The notes below the pieces were generated by a model. The model worked only from the letters and a program-made list of their open reading frames with translations, did no database searches and was not told where the DNA came from. From NCBI GenBank assembly GCA_015904045.1, contig JABMDG010000448.1:1-6259 (forward strand): a stretch of 6,259 bases of DNA. Reading direction: 5' to 3'. Positions 1-5,689 of the stretch are shown piece after piece (position 1 is the stretch's first letter; each line of letters starts with the position of its first letter). Source of the stretch: Nitrospira sp. Its GTDB lineage: Bacteria; Nitrospirota; Nitrospiria; Nitrospirales; Nitrospiraceae. Both the position numbers and the translations under genes were made by a program.

Positions 1-378
1 ATGCCCTCCGTCTTGATTCACAGCTTGGCATGTCCATTCGACGGGGACGGAGCCGGCTGTTCCGTGGCGGAGGCGGGTCGTGACATGAGGCATCGGTTCC
101 CGTGATGTCGACACGTGGTCCAGGCGACGCACCACGTCGGCGGCGTCTGATTGCGTCAGAGCAGCCCAGATGCCGGGGAAGGATTGCCCGACCAGAGTCG
201 ATGGGCGCTGCCGGAGCAGGCGTGCGCCTTCTGCATTGACGCCGAGAATGAGATGGCCGTCAGTCAACACCATCACGCCAAAAGACAGCCCGTCCAGGAG
301 GCCGGCAAAGGTCTGAGCGGTGTTCTGGTTGAGTGGGCGATCGGGGGCACGCCGTTTCCGGGGAATGCGAGCGGGCAT
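1..378 (-). CDS. PAS-domain sensory protein, N-terminal part (runs off left edge)
   Basis: The minus-strand frame starting at the ATG at 378-376 is open for all 126 codons to the window edge, so only the N-terminus is seen. After a basic, Arg-rich leader (residues 1-16), residues about 26-126 read like a PAS fold. There is an amphipathic helix into LLDGLSFGVMVLTDG, then a strand/helix with VNAEGARLL, then LVGQSFPGIW, and later a strand with VPVEW followed by a polar turn. PAS domains sense small ligands, redox state or light and usually precede a kinase, GGDEF/EAL or AAA+ output. The output domain lies outside the window, so its class is unknown. The start is well supported: the ATG shares its A with the TGA of the HD-GYP gene (TGATG), and an AGAGG ribosome site lies 7 nt upstream. 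The two genes are therefore probably translationally coupled. There is no signal peptide or membrane segment in the visible part, so a cytoplasmic location is likely. Confidence 0.82.
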   Translation of the reverse strand, partial: MPARIPRKRRAPDRPLNQNTAQTFAGLLDGLSFGVMVLTDGHLILGVNAEGARLLRQRPSTLVGQSFPGIWAALTQSDAADVVRRLDHVSTSREPMPHVTTRLRHGTAGSVPVEWTCQAVNQDGGH

Positions 379-1628
379 CAGGCCGCCTCTTTATAAATGT
401 CATCGAGGTACATGGCAACGTTGACCCGATCATGGGCCGGGTCGAGCACCTGCGCTACGGAACGCGGTTCGCGATCCTCGGTTTGCGCCGCCAGGTCGAT
501 ACAGGGAGGAGACGCGTACGATTCGCCGCGTGGACCTCCGATGATCTTGACGCGCGGCTTCAGCCGGTGCTGCGGATTGACGGCGACCACGACGGCCTGC
601 TCCCCGGTATTGAGGCGGACCAGACTGCCCGCCGGGTACACGCCGATGCTCCGAATGACGTGTTCGATCAGCGATTTGTCGAATTGATTCTGTTCCCCGG
701 CCAGGAACAGGCGGCGAACCGCGTCATGCGGCAGCATGGCCGGCCGTCCACCGCGGCGGCTGGTCATGCCGTCATACCAATCGATGATCCCTACGATCTT
801 GGCCAGTTCGGAAATGGTGTCTCGGGTTCGCGCGGATGGATACCCACTGCCGTCTCCACGTTCATGATGTTCGGCGACGACTCTGCGCACGTCATCATCG
901 AGTCCTTCTAATTCCGCGAGTGTGGCGATGCCGAACTCCGGGTGCCGGCGCAGCAAGCGGCGCTCTTCGTCACTGCACTCATCGCGTCTCCGCACGAGGT
1001 TGAGAGGGAGGCGCGCATACCCCACGTCATGCAGGAGAGCGCCGAGACCGAGTTGGACCTGTTTCGGCTCATCGAGTCCACTTTCGGCGGCGACAATCAG
1101 CGACAGGATGCACGTGTCAAGCGAATGCGCCGCCAGTGAGCCATCAAAGCGCTTGAGTTTGTGAAACGCGAGATGCGCCATCAACGCCGAACGATCGTTG
1201 GCGATCTGCCTCAGGACGTCAGACACGACGGCTTTCGCCGCGGCGGGGGAAGGGGGAAGATTGTGCTCCAGGTCCGCATAAATCCGCTCCATCACCTCTT
1301 GCGCCTCGGCGTACATGGTGTGCGCCGGGGCGGTGTCTGACTGGACCGGCTGGTGTGATGCCTGGACCGCTCCCTGGGATGCGGGGATCTCGGCTGCGCC
1401 CGACTTGTGGTCGCGTGCAGCAGTGCTCACATCTTTCCCTTTGCTGATGTCGATGGTCACTATCCGGATGCCACAGTCTTTCATCTGCTGAATGGTCGCC
1501 ACATCTTCGACCCGCCACTTGTGGGACAGGAACGGGGTTCGGTACCAGGGGACATCGACTCCCGCGACGAACATGCCGGGAATGACGTGATCAATGGAAA
1601 TGTGTTTGAGCCGAGCGGGTGCTGCCAT
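378..1628 (-). CDS. DUF3391 / HD-GYP c-di-GMP phosphodiesterase
   Basis: The 416-aa protein is predicted to hydrolyse cyclic-di-GMP (to pGpG/GMP) in the cytoplasm. Residues about 5-66 match DUF3391, the usual partner of this HD-GYP class: IPGMFVAGVDVPW, a TPF element and IRIVTIDISKGKDV. Residues 67-105 are a polar linker. Residues about 145-335 are the HD-GYP domain. Putative metal ligands are His168, His200-Asp201 (LLHDVGY), His229 (RRHPEFG), His254-His255 and Asp283. The signature HHERGDGSGYP is at 254-264. A final small beta segment follows (YPAGSLVRLNTGE, 331-343). Oddities are that HDxGK reads HDVGY, so the conserved Lys is Tyr204, and that the position four before His168 is Ser, not Glu, which fits a two-metal rather than three-metal site (inference from known HD-GYP structures). 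The start at 1628 places DUF3391 at the N-terminus as in relatives, but no good Shine-Dalgarno is visible. It is co-directional and overlapping with the PAS gene and divergent from the PilZ gene. Confidence 0.93.
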   Translation of the reverse strand: MAAPARLKHISIDHVIPGMFVAGVDVPWYRTPFLSHKWRVEDVATIQQMKDCGIRIVTIDISKGKDVSTAARDHKSGAAEIPASQGAVQASHQPVQSDTAPAHTMYAEAQEVMERIYADLEHNLPPSPAAAKAVVSDVLRQIANDRSALMAHLAFHKLKRFDGSLAAHSLDTCILSLIVAAESGLDEPKQVQLGLGALLHDVGYARLPLNLVRRRDECSDEERRLLRRHPEFGIATLAELEGLDDDVRRVVAEHHERGDGSGYPSARTRDTISELAKIVGIIDWYDGMTSRRGGRPAMLPHDAVRRLFLAGEQNQFDKSLIEHVIRSIGVYPAGSLVRLNTGEQAVVVAVNPQHRLKPRVKIIGGPRGESYASPPCIDLAAQTEDREPRSVAQVLDPAHDRVNVAMYLDDIYKEAA

Positions 1629-1695
1629 TCGTTGTATGCTTTCGTCCGGATCGACGCTCCGGCGAGACGATATGGGCCAAAGAGGGTTATGTGTC

Positions 1696-1722
1696 CTATC
1701 GGTCGATACGACTGGAACTTGA
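1696..1722 (-). promoter_or_regulatory. Candidate sigma-28 (FliA-type) promoter for the HD-GYP gene
   Basis: Read on the minus strand, TCAAGTTC (1722-1715), an 11-nt spacer and ACCGATAG (1703-1696) align with the FliA consensus TAAAGTTT-N11-GCCGATAA. The match is 6/8 in each box with exactly the consensus spacing. Predicted transcription would begin near 1688-1690, leaving a leader of about 60 nt before the HD-GYP ATG at 1628. The -10 box overlaps a small dyad, TATCG-gt-CGATA (1697-1708). No better sigma-70 pair was found in the 288-bp divergent region. This is pattern matching only. The second A of TAAA and the last A of CGATAA are missing, so the call is tentative. Confidence 0.35.
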
Positions 1723-1916
1723 CTGATTGGGTCTGGTTGAGACGTCGCCGAAAGCAGGACGGGAGGTCTCCGTGAGAGGCCGGTAGGCTCAAGATATGGA
1801 GAGTTTGCTCCGACACTACCCCGTAGGAGAGGGTTACTTCCGGGATCGGAACGCCACCGGAGGCTTCATAACAGCAGCCGAGTATACCCACGCGCTTTTC
1901 TTGATAAGGAGCCGGT

Positions 1917-2642
1917 ATGAACGAAGTCACTGCATCTACGCCCCCAGCGGCGTCTTTCTTGACGGTCGGTTTGCCGCTGAAGATTTCACTCATGGTCGAG
2001 GGGCAGAAGGCCATGTACGGGAGTGCCCTGTTGGGTTGGAAAGAGCATGCCTGGCTGGTGTGTGAATGGCCATTGCAGTTGGGGCGTGCGGCGCACCTTT
2101 CGGCCGGGACCCCCTGTACGATTAGCTACCTCCTTGACGGAAAGCTGGTCGGCTACAGGACGGAGGTTCGGGATGTGATCGCCTCGCCGGTGCCGCTCCT
2201 ATTCATCGCTTTTCCCCAGGTGGTGGAAGAGATGCATCTGCGCAAACATGCGCGCGTCGCCTCAAGCGAGCCGGCGTTGTTGACCAGAGTGGATCAGAGG
2301 CCCGAGCACGTTTCCGTGGTCTCTCCGTCGGACTATGCAGGGGGGTTGGTGAAGGATGTCAGCCGCGGGGGATGCCGCATTGCCTTGACGAAGACGCCCC
2401 CTTGGATCAGGCCCGGGGTGTCCATTCGACTCGAATTTGAACTGCCGGGCTTGGGGCATGTGACCAACCTGACGGGAATTGTCAAGAACTCCGAGGACCG
2501 TGATGGGACCGATATCATCGGTATCGAGTTTCAGTTCGACGGATTGGAATTCATCGAATACCGGGGGTGGGGTGGATCGGTGAGAAACGCGATCGAACAG
2601 TGGGCGGCCCAAAAAGCGGGGAACCTGTTTCCTCTCGGCTGA
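1917..2642 (+). CDS. YcgR-like PilZ-domain c-di-GMP receptor
   Basis: The 241-aa cytoplasmic protein has the two-domain layout of YcgR-type c-di-GMP effectors. Residues about 15-105 resemble the YcgR N-terminal (PilZN) beta domain: VGLPLKISLM, then the WPLQLGRAAHLSAGTPCTIS stretch, ending in PVPLLFIAFPQVVEEMHL. Residues about 108-215 are a PilZ domain with both c-di-GMP binding motifs intact. These are RxxxR as Arg109-Lys-His-Ala-Arg113 and D/NxSxxG as Asp147-Val-Ser149-Arg-Gly-Gly152. The domain closes with an IIGIEF strand (200-205). Such proteins couple c-di-GMP to flagellar braking, secretion or polysaccharide synthesis. Which partner applies here is not visible. The start is supported by TAAGGAG (1905-1911) 5 nt before the ATG. 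It stands alone: divergent from the HD-GYP gene and about 180 bp before the glycan operon. No signal peptide or membrane helix is seen. I do not assign ycgR because no flagellar genes are adjacent. Confidence 0.92.
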   Translation: MNEVTASTPPAASFLTVGLPLKISLMVEGQKAMYGSALLGWKEHAWLVCEWPLQLGRAAHLSAGTPCTISYLLDGKLVGYRTEVRDVIASPVPLLFIAFPQVVEEMHLRKHARVASSEPALLTRVDQRPEHVSVVSPSDYAGGLVKDVSRGGCRIALTKTPPWIRPGVSIRLEFELPGLGHVTNLTGIVKNSEDRDGTDIIGIEFQFDGLEFIEYRGWGGSVRNAIEQWAAQKAGNLFPLG

Positions 2643-2698
2643 CCGCATCAAACTTTCCTGCCTGTCCGGCAAATCTTGCCCTGTCGTGTCCCCTTCGG

Positions 2699-2715
2699 TT
2701 GTGATTAAGCCACAA
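2699..2715. promoter_or_regulatory. Short dyad, possible operator
   Basis: TTGTG (2699-2703) and CACAA (2711-2715) form a perfect 5-bp inverted repeat around a 7-nt centre. It lies about 36 bp upstream of the sigma-54-like element and about 110 bp before the large fusion gene. The half-sites look CRP-like, but the spacing between TGTG and CACA is 7 rather than 8 nt. It may be an operator for an unknown regulator or chance. Confidence 0.15.
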
Positions 2716-2745
2716 ACAGCGGGGTTCATTTCGCAGTTGCACCCA

Positions 2746-2779
2746 AAGGACTGGCACGGTCCTTGGAAGGATCCGTGCT
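2746..2779 (+). other. Two overlapping, mutually exclusive hairpins
   Basis: AAGGA occurs at 2746-2750 and again at 2767-2771, with TCCTT (2760-2764) between. Hairpin 1 pairs AAGGAC (2746-2751) with GTCCTT (2759-2764), extendable to 8 bp with one bulged A. Hairpin 2 pairs GCACGGTCCT (2754-2763) with AGGATCCGTGC (2768-2778), with one bulged T and a 4-nt loop. Both use the same TCCTT, so only one can form. No T-run follows, so neither looks like an intrinsic terminator. This could be a leader structure, if transcription enters from upstream, or a by-product of the overlapping sigma-54-like element. Confidence 0.3.
2751..2767 (+). promoter_or_regulatory. Candidate sigma-54 (-24/-12) promoter for the glycan operon
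   Basis: CTGGCACGGTCCTTGGA fits the sigma-54 consensus YTGGCACGRNNNTTGCW at 13 of 14 specified positions. The -24 GG is at 2753-2754. Exactly 10 nt separate it from the -12 doublet at 2765-2766, which reads GG instead of GC. Transcription would start near 2778, about 47 nt before the ATG at 2825, a sensible leader. If real, the operon needs RpoN and an AAA+ enhancer-binding activator, and none is visible in this window. The single mismatch falls on an important base, so activity could be reduced or absent. The same bases also form RNA hairpins, an alternative reading of this segment. Confidence 0.4.
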
Positions 2780-2824
2780 CGTGGTTACTTCGGGAGCGCC
2801 GGATTCGGACGAAGAGGGGCTGTG

Positions 2825-5689
2825 ATGAATCAAGTTGCAGGAGCGAATGGGGTTGGGGTCATGCCCGATGTGGAGCCGTGCGCGACGATCAAATCGCCAC
2901 TCGAGGCTGCGTGGCCTCGCATGCGGAATCTTCTAAGGGAAGCCGCCGTCCTGTTCCACGATCACCCGATGCCGCTCGAAGCCTGCCTCAGTATCCGGCA
3001 ATGGTTGGCTCAACAGAGCACCCGACCGGACCCCCTCGCGGAAGAGTTCCGCATGTTGCGGGTCAGGCCGGCCGGCCTGCGCACGCGCGAGCTTCATCCA
3101 CTCATCGGTGAGGACATGCTCAATGAATGGGCGCTGTGCGCGGAGACCATCGACTACCTGATGACGATCATTGACAAGATGCGCCCCGCCGCCGTGCTGG
3201 AATTCGGCAGCGGGACCAGCACGGTTGCGTTGGCCTGGGCGATGCGGCGGCTCCACGGTACGTCACCGGAGACGCGGGTCTTCAGTATCGACCAGTCGGC
3301 GGTCTATATCGAACGCACTCAACAGCAGCTTGGACAGCTAGGGCTTGCGGATACCGTACGTTTTCTCCATGCCGATCTGTCCGTTCAGACCATCTGCTCG
3401 CTGGAGACGCGATGCTACAGGCTTCTGCCTTCGGTCTTGACGGAGTGGTTCGGGGCCGCCCGTCCCGGTCTTGTGGTCATCGACGGGCCTGCCGGAGAGA
3501 ACGGCGCCCGCTTCGGGACCCTTCCGCTGGTCCGCGATTACTTGGCTCCGAAGGCGGCGATCTTCCTCGACGACGGATTTCGAGACAGCGAGCTGGAGTC
3601 GGCCGATCAATGGAGCCGGATGGGATATGTGCGGTGGGAGGGAGTGCGGTGGGAGGGCAAAGGCCTGTTGTGCGGCTCCGTGTGTTCGCCCGCACCCCCA
3701 GCGGCGGAACGATGGTTAGCGCAGGTGCTGAGGGAAATGTCCGGGAAGCGGAGCGAGCCAGTCTCGCGGCGCTCGGCGCAGGGCCGAGCGTTCACAGAAG
3801 ACGGGAGTTCGCAGGTTGCCGCCAACCGTCAGGTCGCGGTTGTCTCGACGCCGAGCGGTGCGGTGACACCACGCGCAGACCGCACCGCCTCAAAAACCTG
3901 TGTATTTCTGAACACCTATTACCCTGGATTTCTGGAACGGCACTATGCCGTGTGTGCTGGGCTAGACCAAGTGTCCTATGGAGAGCAGCATCGGTCACTG
4001 CAAGCAGCCTGCTTTGGCGACAGCGACTTCTATTCCACCGGGCTTCGGCAGGCGGGATGGAACGCGGCCGATATCATTGCCAATTGCGCGCCGTTGCAAC
4101 GCCGATGGGCGGAAGAACATGGCCTCGATCCCACGAGCCCGTCGGGGGACATCCTGCTGGCGCAGATCAGAGACGCCGGCGCGCAAGTCCTCTACATGCA
4201 AGATCTCGGCATGGCGACGAAGGAGTTCATCGCCGCCGTCCGCCCGCATGTCGATCTGATCGTAGGGCAAATCGCCTCGCCGATACCGACGCAGGCGCAT
4301 CTGGAGGGGTTCGATCTGCTGATCTCGTCGTTCCCGCACTTCGTCGATCAATTTCGCCGGCAAGGGCGCACGGCCTGTTATCAGCCCTTGGCATTCGACC
4401 CGCGTGTGCTTCAACAAGTGGGCCAGCCGGCCCGCGAATTTCCGCTGACGTTTGTCGGCGGCCTGTCGCCGGCGCATCGCGAGCGGCAAGAGCTCTTGAC
4501 GAAGTTGGGCACGGCGTTGCCGTTGCAGTGCTGGGGCTACGGCACCATGGCCTTGGCCCGCTATGGCATCGGCGCGGAGCGGCTGCATGGCGATGTCTGG
4601 GGGCTGGACATGTTTGCAGTGCTGGCCCGATCGTCGATGACAGTGAACCATCATATCGACGTGGCGAAGTCGAGCGCGAACAACATGCGTTTGTTCGAAG
4701 CGACCGGATGCGGGGCGTTGTTGGTGACGGATTATAAAGACAATCTCGCCGACCTGTTTGAGATCGGATCCGAAGTGGTTGCCTATCGATCCCTCGAAGA
4801 ATGCCAGGATCTACTCGCCTACTACCTCCACCATCCTGAAGAAGGCGCGGCCATCGCCAAGCGGGGCCAGGCAAGGACCTTGCGGGAGCATACCTATGGC
4901 GCCCGCATGGAACAGACGGCCGAGCTGCTCGCGCGCCATTGGGACCTCAAGGCCGGCTGCAATCGCCTACCGGACCCTGACCCGGGCCGTGTGTCGTATG
5001 CCCATCGGCAGATTGCCTCACATGAGGTGACCGCAGAGTTGGCCCAGTCCTGGTGTTCGGACGAGATTCCGCGAAAGCAGCGGGCGCTCGTGCAGCGGGA
5101 GTTGTCGGACCTGTACCGAGGTCGGCCGCCCAAAGTATTCCAGGTCCTGGCCGACGCGCTAGAGCCGCATGTACGTCCGGGCATCGGCCTGCTGGAGGTC
5201 GGCTGCGCGAGCGGCTACTACTACGAAGCGCTCGAGTATCTGCTAAAGACCAGGCTGTCCTACGTGGGAGTGGATTTCTCGCCGGCGATGATCCGTCTGG
5301 CCCGCACGTACTATCCCCAGGCGCAATTTGAAGTCGGTGATGGAGCCGCGTTGCGCTTCGAGGACAACGCGTATCCCATCGTCGTGTCGTCCGGCGTCCT
5401 GCTCCACGTCCAGAATTACGCTGCGCACATTGCCGAAGCGGCGCGTGTCGCCTCCGGCTTCGTGGTGTTGCACCGGACGCCGATGTATCGCACCGCTGCC
5501 ACCGCCTATTTCAAGAAACTCGCCTATGGCGTTGAGACATTCGAGCTGCGGTTCAACGAGCGCGAACTGTTCGAGCTCTCTGCCCAAGCAGGATTGGAGT
5601 GTGAGGCCCGTGTGGAATACGACCGGCAGGATGGCCGGGATGAGTTCGATGCGACGTATGTGTTCAGAAAGGCCTCCCATGCCGCATGA
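2825..5689 (+). CDS. Trifunctional fusion: SAM methyltransferase - CgeB-like glycosyltransferase - SAM methyltransferase
   Basis: The 954-aa protein (numbered from the ATG at 2825) has three catalytic modules and probably builds and methylates a surface glycan in the cytoplasm. After a helical lead-in (1-95), residues about 100-290 form a class I methyltransferase resembling Methyltransf_24: motif I EFGSGTSTV (126-134), acidic Asp156, VVIDGPAG near 217-224 and FLDDG at 247-251. A polar linker (about 290-355) precedes a GT-B glycosyltransferase (about 358-705) with FVGG (543-546), the Glyco_trans_1_2/CgeB-type segment RLFEATGCGALLVTDY (622-637) and a closing HTYGAR (689-694). Residues about 715-950 are a second methyltransferase of the Methyltransf_11/25 type: LEVGCASG (790-797), VGVDFS with Asp817, GDGAAL and a VVSSGVLLHV strand. 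GTG at 2822 and ATG at 2825 are adjacent. AGAGGGG upstream favours the ATG, with GAGG 7 nt away. No signal peptide or membrane helix is seen. It overlaps the next gene by 11 bp. Acceptor sugar and methylation site are unknown. Confidence 0.9.
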   Translation: MNQVAGANGVGVMPDVEPCATIKSPLEAAWPRMRNLLREAAVLFHDHPMPLEACLSIRQWLAQQSTRPDPLAEEFRMLRVRPAGLRTRELHPLIGEDMLNEWALCAETIDYLMTIIDKMRPAAVLEFGSGTSTVALAWAMRRLHGTSPETRVFSIDQSAVYIERTQQQLGQLGLADTVRFLHADLSVQTICSLETRCYRLLPSVLTEWFGAARPGLVVIDGPAGENGARFGTLPLVRDYLAPKAAIFLDDGFRDSELESADQWSRMGYVRWEGVRWEGKGLLCGSVCSPAPPAAERWLAQVLREMSGKRSEPVSRRSAQGRAFTEDGSSQVAANRQVAVVSTPSGAVTPRADRTASKTCVFLNTYYPGFLERHYAVCAGLDQVSYGEQHRSLQAACFGDSDFYSTGLRQAGWNAADIIANCAPLQRRWAEEHGLDPTSPSGDILLAQIRDAGAQVLYMQDLGMATKEFIAAVRPHVDLIVGQIASPIPTQAHLEGFDLLISSFPHFVDQFRRQGRTACYQPLAFDPRVLQQVGQPAREFPLTFVGGLSPAHRERQELLTKLGTALPLQCWGYGTMALARYGIGAERLHGDVWGLDMFAVLARSSMTVNHHIDVAKSSANNMRLFEATGCGALLVTDYKDNLADLFEIGSEVVAYRSLEECQDLLAYYLHHPEEGAAIAKRGQARTLREHTYGARMEQTAELLARHWDLKAGCNRLPDPDPGRVSYAHRQIASHEVTAELAQSWCSDEIPRKQRALVQRELSDLYRGRPPKVFQVLADALEPHVRPGIGLLEVGCASGYYYEALEYLLKTRLSYVGVDFSPAMIRLARTYYPQAQFEVGDGAALRFEDNAYPIVVSSGVLLHVQNYAAHIAEAARVASGFVVLHRTPMYRTAATAYFKKLAYGVETFELRFNERELFELSAQAGLECEARVEYDRQDGRDEFDATYVFRKASHAA
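3629..3658 (+). repeat. 15-bp in-frame tandem duplication
   Basis: Two copies of a 15-bp unit (GTGCGGTGGGAGGG plus a or c) lie head to tail at 3629-3643 and 3644-3658, differing only in the last base. They encode VRWEG twice (residues 269-278 of the fusion protein), in the late strands of the first methyltransferase. The unit length keeps the frame. This looks like a recent replication-slippage duplication. Confidence 0.9.

Noticed and set aside
333..911. A 192-codon plus-strand frame antisense to the HD-GYP gene
   Set aside because: It is fully antisense to conserved HD-GYP sequence, has no ribosome site and shows no recognisable motif.
1741..1800. Resemblance to a GEMM c-di-GMP riboswitch (GAAAG..GGACG, CTCCG, CCGGTAGG in order) before the PilZ gene
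   Set aside because: The invariant GACGCAAAGCC block is not present, the GAAA is not closed by a paired stem, and no P1-type pairing is visible. The shared words look like chance.
1789..1816. Second FliA-like element on the plus strand (TCAAGATA ... TCCGACAC) toward the PilZ gene
   Set aside because: It matches only 5/8 in each box and the spacer is one nt too long, so it is weaker than expected for a real site.
1881..1886. TATACT on the minus strand as a sigma-70 -10 box for the HD-GYP gene
   Set aside because: No acceptable -35 box lies 16-18 nt upstream, and it would leave a leader of nearly 250 nt.
1481..2014. A 177-codon minus-strand frame crossing the divergent intergenic region
   Set aside because: It overlaps the start of both the HD-GYP and PilZ genes in the wrong frame or strand and has no family features.
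2668..2680. Hairpin GGCAA-atc-TTGCC after the PilZ stop, considered as a terminator
   Set aside because: The stem is only 5 bp with a 3-nt loop, and no T-run follows.
2699..2715. CRP-type binding site (TGTGA ... CACA)
   Set aside because: The half-site spacing is one nt short of the CRP consensus. It was kept only as an unassigned dyad.
3412..4737. A 441-codon open frame on the plus strand inside the fusion gene
   Set aside because: It is an alternative frame of the clearly conserved glycosyltransferase/methyltransferase gene. The product is Arg/Gly/Ala-rich with no domain pattern, typical of GC-rich shadow frames.
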